Shown one piece after another: positions 57,851 to 64,000 of a stretch of DNA of 64,000 bases. Both the position numbers and the translations under genes were made by a program. The notes beneath the pieces were generated by a model, which searched no databases, was not told where the DNA came from, and saw only the letters and a list, made by a program, of their open reading frames with translations. Origin of the DNA: Cyclobacterium qasimii M12-11B (GTDB taxonomy: Bacteria; Bacteroidota; Bacteroidia; Cytophagales; Cyclobacteriaceae); assembly GCF_000427295.1 (NCBI RefSeq), contig NZ_ATNM01000091.1, positions 1 through 64,000 on the forward strand. The letters run 5' to 3'. Each line of letters starts with the position of its first letter. Position 1 is the stretch's first letter.

Positions 57851-58651
57851 TCATATAGCTTCCAATTCTTCTTTATAGGCCTTAATCGCCCTGAATATAC
57901 CAGAAGCCACATAAGTTTGTCCACTTTTACTATTAAGGTATTTTTCTTCTGCCGGGTTTGACAAAAAGCCTGTCTCTATTAACACACTCGGCATACTCGT
58001 TGTCCATAAAACATAAAAAGGAGCTTGTTTTACCCCTCTTGAATGCCTATTCACTCTCGTTGACAAATCAGTTTCAATTTTCTCGGCTAAAGAAAGACTA
58101 TTGGCAAAGTAAGCCTTTTGCATCAAGTTAAACATCATGTAAGACTCAGGTGACTTTGGATCGAAGCCCTCATAGTTTTGCTGATAATCGTCCTCTAGCA
58201 GGATTACTGCATTCTCTCGTTTTACTATCTCAAAATTGCCATTGAAATTTTTATTTCCCATTACGAAGGTTTCGGTACCGTAAGCTCTGGTTGAGGAAAT
58301 CGCATTGCAATGGATGGAAACAAACAAATCCGCTCTATTCCTATTGGCTATGTTTGCCCTTTCTTTAAGTTCTATAAACACATCTGTTTCTCGGGTATAA
58401 ATTACTTCCACATCAGGAAGCAACTCTGAAATATACCCACCAACCTTCAGCGCAATGGCAAGCGTAACATCCTTTTCTCTCGAAATTCTACCAGAAGTCC
58501 CAGGATCCTTACCACCATGTCCGGCGTCTATCACTATCCTTCTTAATTTGAACTCTGCCTTTTTTTCGTCAGGAGGAATAAATCCCACTAATACAGCAGT
58601 AATGAAGAGCAATGAAATTATAAGAATATTTTTCAATTTGGTTCGTTCCAT
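57851..58651 (-). CDS. N-acetylmuramoyl-L-alanine amidase
   Basis: Periplasmic peptidoglycan amidase of the Amidase_3 (AmiC) family, 266 residues. It has an N-terminal signal or anchor (about 7-25), zinc motif DAGHGGKDPGT, then YTRETDVFIELKERANIAN, SIHCNAISSTRAYGTETFVMG and VLIETGFLSNPAEEKYL with the catalytic Glu. Divergent from lptD across 63 bp, a recurring arrangement in Bacteroidota. Confidence 0.92.
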   Translation of the reverse strand: MERTKLKNILIISLLFITAVLVGFIPPDEKKAEFKLRRIVIDAGHGGKDPGTSGRISREKDVTLAIALKVGGYISELLPDVEVIYTRETDVFIELKERANIANRNRADLFVSIHCNAISSTRAYGTETFVMGNKNFNGNFEIVKRENAVILLEDDYQQNYEGFDPKSPESYMMFNLMQKAYFANSLSLAEKIETDLSTRVNRHSRGVKQAPFYVLWTTSMPSVLIETGFLSNPAEEKYLNSKSGQTYVASGIFRAIKAYKEELEAI

Positions 58652-58714
58652 AAACGTTAATAACCTTAACTTTACTGAAAATTAAATGATTTTTATAGCT
58701 AACATAATTTATTA

Positions 58715-61483
58715 GTGCAGATAATAAAGAACGTATTTCTTTCCATCTGTATGCTCACCTTCTTTGGGCATACTGTCCTGGCCCAGGAATCCGGCAATGA
58801 AAGAACTTCTGAACTAGAACTTACAGTTCCTGACACCTTGGGAAATCCCGAAGTCAGGTTAGACACATTAATGCCTGTACTTCCAGACAGCATACTTAAC
58901 ATCACTGCTGCTGATTTGGATTCGACCCTGAATCAACCAAAAGGTGATATTCAAACCACAATCAATTATTACGCCGAAGACAGTATCATAACTGACTTTG
59001 CACAAAATAAAGTATTTCTGTATAAAGGTGCATGGTTTGAGTATGGAAATATACGGCTGGATGCAGATTATATCGCAATTGATTGGAAAAAAAATGAACT
59101 CTACGCCTCAGGATTGAAAGACAGTCTCGGTGTGGCACAGGGAACGCCAATGTTCAAGGAAGGCAATAGCGTTTATGAAATCCGCAAGGAGATGCGCTAT
59201 AACTTTAAAAGCCAAAAAGCCATTATCTCGGATGTTGTAACCCAACAGGATGAAGGCCTTCTCCGTGGAGCCATTGTCAAAAAAGACAATGATGGTTCTG
59301 TTTATCTGAGTAAAGGTTTTTATACCACCTGTGATTTGGTGGAGCCACACTGGCACATTTCCTCTTCTAAAATCAAATCTGTCCGTGGAAAACACATTAT
59401 TTCCGGGCCATTCAATTTGTATTTCAACAATATCCCAACACCCTTGGGACTTCCTTTCGGTATAATACCCGATACTCCTGAAGAAAAATCATCTGGTATT
59501 ATTTTCCCTTCCTATGGGGAAGAACAACTCCGAGGCTTTTTCCTAAGAGATTTTGGCTATTATTTTGCATTCAATGATTATGTGCACACGCGTGTAACTG
59601 GTGAAGTTTATTCTAAAGGAGGATATGGCTTGAAGACGGCTTCGGTTTACAACAAAAGGTACCGATACAAAGGAGGATTGAATATTGATTATCAAAAATT
59701 CCAAAGTCCAGAGACAGCTGAAACTCCTCTGGAATACAATGCTTTTTGGTTTAGGTGGAACCATACACCTGAATCCCGAGGCAATTCCAGATTCTCTGCT
59801 TCCGCTAATTTTGGCACCAAGTCCTACAATGACAATATCCTTAATCAGGGGAATTTCCAGCAAAATCAGCAATCAGATTTCTCTTCTAATATATCTTATA
59901 GCAAGACATTTACTGGAACACCTTTTAGTATGTCAGCCAACTTGAGGCATTCTCAGAACCAAGTAACGGACGAAGTGAATTTACTCTTGCCGGATGTGGC
60001 GATCAATATGAACAGGCAAAATCCTTTTAGCAAGGTGAAATTCGAACCACTTAAGACATTGAATGTCTCCTGGAATTTTAATGCCCAAAACTCGATCAAT
60101 AACCGTATCACTACAGAACTAGGTGTAGATCCAGGGCTTCAGCAGGAGCTTGAGGAGTTGGGAGTAACCTCCACCCCAGATGTGATTCCATTTACTATTG
60201 CCAATATCCCTCAACTACTTAGGGATGCTGACAACGGTTTCAAAAATACGGTCCCTATATCCTCTAACTTTAGCCTCTTCCGGTTCTTTACAGGTACGGC
60301 CTCAATGAACTTCACGGAACTATGGTACCTGGACAAAATCAATTATTATTACAACCCTGAAGAAGAGCGGTTAGATCAAATCCTGGAAAGTGGCTTTAAC
60401 AGAGTAAATTATTACAACAGCTCTTTTAACCTCTCTACCAATGTTTATGGCTTTTATACCTTCAGGAAAGGTTCTAAAATAGAAGCAATAAGGCACCACA
60501 TGCAACCTACTTTTGGTTTCACCAGTACTCCGGATTTCTCTGATCCTAAATATGGGTATTACCAGGAAGTACAGACAGATGCCGATGGGACCCTTATGCG
60601 TCTATCGCGCTTTCAAGGCTTTATCTATGGTGGTGCTCCTTTAGGCGAGTCAAAATCTCTGAGCATCAATATAAGAAACACGTTAGAAGCCAAACTTAAA
60701 ACAGAAAGTGATACTGCAGAAGCCACAACCAAGAAAATACCACTACTGCAATCATTAAATGTATCTACCAATTACAACTTTGCGGCAGATTCATTTAACC
60801 TTGCGCCCTTCAGTTTCAGTACCAGAACTTCGTTATTTGATAAAAAGCTATCTGTCAATCTGAACACAACCCTAGATCCTTATGCTACCGGGACCTTCAC
60901 CAATGGTGAAGAAGTAACCACTCGAAGAATAAATGAGTTTGCCTGGAAAAAAGGACAAGGAATTGGCATCATAAGAAGGGCCTCTTTAAACATCAATGGA
61001 AGCATTAATCCAAGTAAAACAGAGCAATCACCAGGGGAGGTAAGAGATGATCTCACCAATGATTTCCTAAATCAGGGTGGCCAAATGAATGATTTTGTGG
61101 AAAATGAAATCAATCGAATAGCCAATGACCCGAGCCAATACATCGACTGGTCAATTCCCTGGAACATGACTTATAGCTATAACCTGAGTTATAATAAGGC
61201 CGCCTCGGGGACGAAGAATGTTACTCAGGCGATCAATATTTCGGGTGATCTAAGTCTGTCTGATAAATGGAAAATTAACTTTACCAGTGGTTACGATCTT
61301 TCTACTGCTGCGATCACCCAAACCATGGTAGGTATTGCAAGGGACTTACATTGCTGGCAATTGAATGCGAATTGGGTGCCTTTCGGTAGGTTTACATCCT
61401 ATAGTATCGATATACGAGTAAAATCAAACATACTTCGTGACCTTAAAGTATCCCGAAGAAGGTCCTTCTTCGATAGTTTTTAA
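58715..61483 (+). CDS. lptD: LPS-assembly protein LptD
   Basis: Outer-membrane LPS translocon component of 922 residues. It starts with GTG at 58715; the next in-frame ATG (58751) would cut off the signal peptide. After the signal (about residues 1-24) comes an OstA-type beta-jellyroll (INYYAEDSIITDFAQNKVFLYKGAWFEY), then the Bacteroidota LptD_C barrel, beginning with LYFNNIPTPLGLPFGIIPDTPEEKSSG and ending in RRSFFDSF. Divergent from an amidase. No lptE seen nearby. Confidence 0.88.
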   Translation: MQIIKNVFLSICMLTFFGHTVLAQESGNERTSELELTVPDTLGNPEVRLDTLMPVLPDSILNITAADLDSTLNQPKGDIQTTINYYAEDSIITDFAQNKVFLYKGAWFEYGNIRLDADYIAIDWKKNELYASGLKDSLGVAQGTPMFKEGNSVYEIRKEMRYNFKSQKAIISDVVTQQDEGLLRGAIVKKDNDGSVYLSKGFYTTCDLVEPHWHISSSKIKSVRGKHIISGPFNLYFNNIPTPLGLPFGIIPDTPEEKSSGIIFPSYGEEQLRGFFLRDFGYYFAFNDYVHTRVTGEVYSKGGYGLKTASVYNKRYRYKGGLNIDYQKFQSPETAETPLEYNAFWFRWNHTPESRGNSRFSASANFGTKSYNDNILNQGNFQQNQQSDFSSNISYSKTFTGTPFSMSANLRHSQNQVTDEVNLLLPDVAINMNRQNPFSKVKFEPLKTLNVSWNFNAQNSINNRITTELGVDPGLQQELEELGVTSTPDVIPFTIANIPQLLRDADNGFKNTVPISSNFSLFRFFTGTASMNFTELWYLDKINYYYNPEEERLDQILESGFNRVNYYNSSFNLSTNVYGFYTFRKGSKIEAIRHHMQPTFGFTSTPDFSDPKYGYYQEVQTDADGTLMRLSRFQGFIYGGAPLGESKSLSINIRNTLEAKLKTESDTAEATTKKIPLLQSLNVSTNYNFAADSFNLAPFSFSTRTSLFDKKLSVNLNTTLDPYATGTFTNGEEVTTRRINEFAWKKGQGIGIIRRASLNINGSINPSKTEQSPGEVRDDLTNDFLNQGGQMNDFVENEINRIANDPSQYIDWSIPWNMTYSYNLSYNKAASGTKNVTQAINISGDLSLSDKWKINFTSGYDLSTAAITQTMVGIARDLHCWQLNANWVPFGRFTSYSIDIRVKSNILRDLKVSRRRSFFDSF

Positions 61484-61504
61484 GCCGTACGCTGTTACTG
61501 AGTC

Positions 61505-61528
61505 ACTAAAAAGGGATGGGAATCCCTT
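61505..61528 (-). terminator. Weak terminator of the arginine deiminase gene
   Basis: AAGGGAT/ATCCCTT stem with a four-base loop (61511-61528); on the minus strand it is followed by T5. It sits between the convergent stops of lptD (61483) and the deiminase (61556). Confidence 0.5.
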
Positions 61529-61555
61529 GTGAAATCATTGGCGCTTTTCAGTCGC

Positions 61556-62773
61556 TTATAAAATCACCTCCCTGGCAATCGGTAAACTCATACACCTTGG
61601 CCCACCCAAACCTCGGGAAAGCTCTGATGAAGGCATTTCCAACACTTCCACGCCATAATCTCTCAATGCGCGATTGGTGTGTTTGTTTCTATTATAGGAG
61701 ATGACCTTCCCTGGACCTACGGTAAATACGTTGGCCCCATCAAACCATTGTTCTCTCAGTGCATATTCCTGGTTTACTTTGTCAGTACCTATTATTTCCA
61801 AATCAGGTAATTCCATTCTAAGCACCTCTCTTAACGGTTTCTTTAATACCGTTCTTTTGATGTTAACCTGCTCATTGTCTTCATCTTTTCTAGTATATAC
61901 CGAAATGCGCTGAATAGCTTGAAGGGCATCAGGGTAAGTCAGCACCCTGTTTTTATCCAAAATAGTAAATACAGTATCCAGGTGCATAAAATTTCTTTTC
62001 TTGGGCAAATGGATTTCATAGACACGTTCAATTCTACCTTCAGCGATAAGATTTTTGGCTACATGGTATACGGCTTTTTCGTCAGTTCTTTCAGAGCATC
62101 CAATCGCCACAGCTTTGTCTGACAGAATAATTACATCTCCTCCCTCTATGGATGGTGTATGATTGTGGGTTGTCAGGGGATATACTTGTTGGATTTTATC
62201 TTTAAACAGAGAGTGATTTTCAAAGATTTTCCTCACCATATTGGCTTCTCTCTGTCGTTGATCCAGGCGCATACTGGAAAAAATCATACCTCCTGGTAAA
62301 ATGGCCGCCGTATCTCGCTGGAAATACAAATTAGGACATGGAGGAATCAAAAATGCTAAGTCTAAAAGATCAGCCAATGCCGCAGCACTTACTCTTCCCC
62401 TAACCTCATGCACTTTTATGCCTGCTATTAAGGCTTGAACACATTGCTCCTGGCTAAGTACCCCTAGCAGTTCATCACTTAAATGCTCCAATCTGGAAAC
62501 AGCAAGTGCTTCCCGTATCAAGTCATTTCTTAAGGAATTGTCTTCAAGAATATCACCTAATAATTTGTCAAAAAAATGAACTTTAGCACCGCATTGTTCA
62601 CTAATAAGCTGGGTGAAAACATCATGCTCTCTCTGCATTTCTTCCAGATAAGGGACATCTTCAAACAACAACAAGTGCTTGTTGTAGGGTGTCAATCTAT
62701 CTATCTCACGTCCAGGCCTATGAACTAATACTTCTTTTAATGTGGCAAATTCAGAGTTGATGGTCAAATGCAT
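61556..62773 (-). CDS. arcA: Arginine deiminase
   Basis: Hydrolyses arginine to citrulline and ammonia. 405 residues from ATG 62773 (MHLTINSEFATLKEVLVHRP). Guanidino-modifying-enzyme features: NLYFQRDTAAIL with the substrate Asp, THNHTPSIEGGDVIIL, the HLDTVFTIL histidine and nucleophile Cys394 in GGPRCMSLP. No arcB, arcC or arcD gene is next to it, so it may feed ornithine or citrulline pools instead of a full deiminase pathway. Minus strand, 57 bp after tyrA. Confidence 0.9.
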   Translation of the reverse strand: MHLTINSEFATLKEVLVHRPGREIDRLTPYNKHLLLFEDVPYLEEMQREHDVFTQLISEQCGAKVHFFDKLLGDILEDNSLRNDLIREALAVSRLEHLSDELLGVLSQEQCVQALIAGIKVHEVRGRVSAAALADLLDLAFLIPPCPNLYFQRDTAAILPGGMIFSSMRLDQRQREANMVRKIFENHSLFKDKIQQVYPLTTHNHTPSIEGGDVIILSDKAVAIGCSERTDEKAVYHVAKNLIAEGRIERVYEIHLPKKRNFMHLDTVFTILDKNRVLTYPDALQAIQRISVYTRKDEDNEQVNIKRTVLKKPLREVLRMELPDLEIIGTDKVNQEYALREQWFDGANVFTVGPGKVISYNRNKHTNRALRDYGVEVLEMPSSELSRGLGGPRCMSLPIAREVIL

Positions 62774-62830
62774 ATTCACCAATTTACAACAAAACCACAA
62801 TTAATGAACTATTAGTACCATTTTTTCAAT

Positions 62831-63679
62831 TTATTCTTTAAAATCTAAAATATCTCTAATTCTATTGGCTTCTCTCATATCGGCCTTCAAACCGTCAATA
62901 TCATCTTCAGCTATTTTTTTTCTAAAAGCTGTCAAATGTTCAATGTAGCTATCAAAAGCTTCTAAGACATTGCTTTTGTTTTCTAAAAAAATTGGCCCCC
63001 ACATTTCAGGAGAGCTTTTTGCCAGTCTGACAGTGGATGTAAATCCGCTCCCAGCCATGTCTAGAATATTTCTTTCATCTGCTGTTTTATCAATAACAGT
63101 CTTTCCCAAAACAAAGGATGTAGCATGAGAAAGGTGTGAAACAAAAGCCAAATGAAGATCATGATCTTTTGGATCCATGAAACGCAACCTAAGGTTTAGG
63201 GCGTCAAAAATCTCATAGGCCATCCCTTTAAGATGGACATCTGTCTTCTCCATTTCACAGATGATCATTACATTTCCATCAAAAAGATCAGCTTGAGCAG
63301 CTCTAGGGCCCGAATTCTCAGTCCCCGCAATAGGATGCACTGCAAGAAACTGCTGCCTTTTAGGATGCTGACTCATTTGGCGACAAAGTTGGTCTTTTGT
63401 AGAGCCAAAGTCCATCACCAATGTATTTTCACCTACTTGATCGAGCGTTTTTTCTAAAAGCGCAAATAACGTATCAACAGGTGTTGCTAGGATCACTATA
63501 TCAGTATCCTTGTCCGGTACAGCAAGACCTCTGGAAATAAGTTGCATGTCCAAAGCAAGGTCCAGGTTTCCACTGTCTGAATCAAATCCAGTGATTTCTA
63601 ATTCAGGATATATTTTCTTCGCTGCCAGTGCAAAAGAACCACCCAGCAGCCCTAGCCCTATGATATGTATTTTTTTCAT
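62831..63679 (-). CDS. tyrA: Prephenate dehydrogenase
   Basis: NAD-dependent step of tyrosine synthesis, 282 residues. Rossmann motif IIGLGLLGGSFALA near the start, then the MDFGSTK and HPIAGTENSGPRAA substrate blocks and HLSHATSFVLG. It overlaps the aminotransferase gene by ATGA, typical of the aromatic amino-acid operon in Bacteroidota. The next gene downstream is arginine deiminase, not the usual DAHP synthase/chorismate mutase. Confidence 0.93.
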   Translation of the reverse strand: MKKIHIIGLGLLGGSFALAAKKIYPELEITGFDSDSGNLDLALDMQLISRGLAVPDKDTDIVILATPVDTLFALLEKTLDQVGENTLVMDFGSTKDQLCRQMSQHPKRQQFLAVHPIAGTENSGPRAAQADLFDGNVMIICEMEKTDVHLKGMAYEIFDALNLRLRFMDPKDHDLHLAFVSHLSHATSFVLGKTVIDKTADERNILDMAGSGFTSTVRLAKSSPEMWGPIFLENKSNVLEAFDSYIEHLTAFRKKIAEDDIDGLKADMREANRIRDILDFKE

Positions 63680-64000
63680 GGCGTAATGTAATTTTTCAAC
63701 CTTGTAATGGCTTCATTAATTTTATCTTCACCTATACACAATGAAAAGCGAACATATGAAGCTCCTTTGCTACCAAATATTAATCCCGGAGTAATGAAAA
63801 TATCGTATTCATAGAGCAATTGATCCACTATTTCTGTGGCCGTCTTATCGTCTGGAACTTTCCCCCAAACAAATAAACCTACTGCATCCTCCTGTACGTC
63901 AAGCTGCAATAACTTGGCCATTTTTAACACAAGTGCTTTTCTCCTTGCATATATTTTATTCATGGAGCTTATCCAGGTACTATCTAGTTTTAAAGCAGCT
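63676..64000 (-). CDS. Class I/II aminotransferase, 3' end only
   Basis: Open to the right edge; the frame continues past the apparent Met at 63963 (AALKLDSTWISSMNK). About 108 residues of the small C-terminal domain are seen, including GLFVWGKVPDD, then IFITPGLIFGSKGASYVRFSLC with the conserved arginine that holds the substrate carboxylate. It is most like aspartate/aromatic-type aminotransferases and overlaps tyrA by 4 bp, so a role in aromatic amino-acid synthesis is likely. Confidence 0.85.
   Translation of the reverse strand, partial: AALKLDSTWISSMNKIYARRKALVLKMAKLLQLDVQEDAVGLFVWGKVPDDKTATEIVDQLLYEYDIFITPGLIFGSKGASYVRFSLCIGEDKINEAITRLKNYITP

Overview
The window looks like chromosome of a marine or saline Bacteroidota, most likely Cytophagales and near Cyclobacteriaceae (Cyclobacterium/Algoriphagus/Echinicola-like). 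The assignment is inferred from several traits: Bacteroidota-type TonB receptor plus DUF4249 lipoprotein, the rpmB-rpmG-DUF4295-ftsY block, LptD divergent from an amidase, likely TAnnTTTG promoters, an OlsA/OlsB-like acyltransferase pair like the glycine-lipid genes of Bacteroides, and secreted sulfatases. I saw no rRNA, tRNA, CRISPR, phage or intact insertion sequence.

Layout. 0-4.2 kb (minus): FucP-type sugar permease, aldo/keto reductase, and an acyltransferase pair probably making N-acylated amino-acid lipids. 4.5-8.7 kb: an SDR facing a DUF4249 lipoprotein/TonB receptor pair across a strong shared terminator. 8.9-16.5 kb (plus): BatB-like VWA protein with two TPR/BatC-like proteins, thiolase, MORN-repeat protein, purC, STAS protein, RNase Z and a queuosine-precursor transporter. 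16.5-24.8 kb (minus): bile-acid-symporter-like carrier, quinone oxidoreductase, two lipoprotein sulfatases, a ThuA-domain protein, a fibre-like coiled-coil exported protein and a YciI protein. 24.8-25.8 kb holds no convincing gene. 25.8-33.3 kb (minus): M28 peptidase, dienelactone hydrolase, CDF transporter and a large sulfatase/alpha-L-rhamnosidase fusion. 33.6-35.3 kb: ftsY, DUF4295, rpmG, rpmB. 35.5-41.6 kb (plus): rocD, HAD phosphatase, hemB, amtB and an outer-membrane barrel. 41.7-54.7 kb (mostly minus): five-PAS histidine kinase, GroES-like protein, dnaK, a MOSC protein, and a run of housekeeping and small conserved genes (MazG-like, twin-ABC, dtd, NAD(P)-binding, DUF1232, IscA-like, DUF4268, folB, DivIVA). 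54.7-64 kb: WD40 protein, PPTase, thioredoxin-like protein, transglutaminase-like protein, amidase, lptD, arginine deiminase, tyrA and the 3' end of an aminotransferase.

The clearest biological theme is use of algal sulfated polysaccharide. There are three secreted sulfatases, one fused to a GH78-like rhamnosidase as in the ulvan-active enzyme type, plus a deoxyhexose permease and a sugar dehydrogenase. No SusC/SusD pair and no sulfatase-maturing enzyme is present here, so this is at most a set of satellites of a larger pathway.

The most striking technical signal is that five genes (acyltransferase, TonB receptor, thiolase, dtd, WD40 protein) are each broken by what looks like one missing A/T in a run of 5-7. 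Restoring one base rebuilds a family-length protein each time. This points to homopolymer under-calls in the assembly rather than to five real pseudogenes, but the sequence alone cannot exclude real mutation. I found no convincing wholly new system. The best candidates for follow-up are the sulfatase-rhamnosidase fusion, the sulfatase/ThuA cluster, the cysteine-rich loop in RocD and the asymmetric twin-ABC protein.
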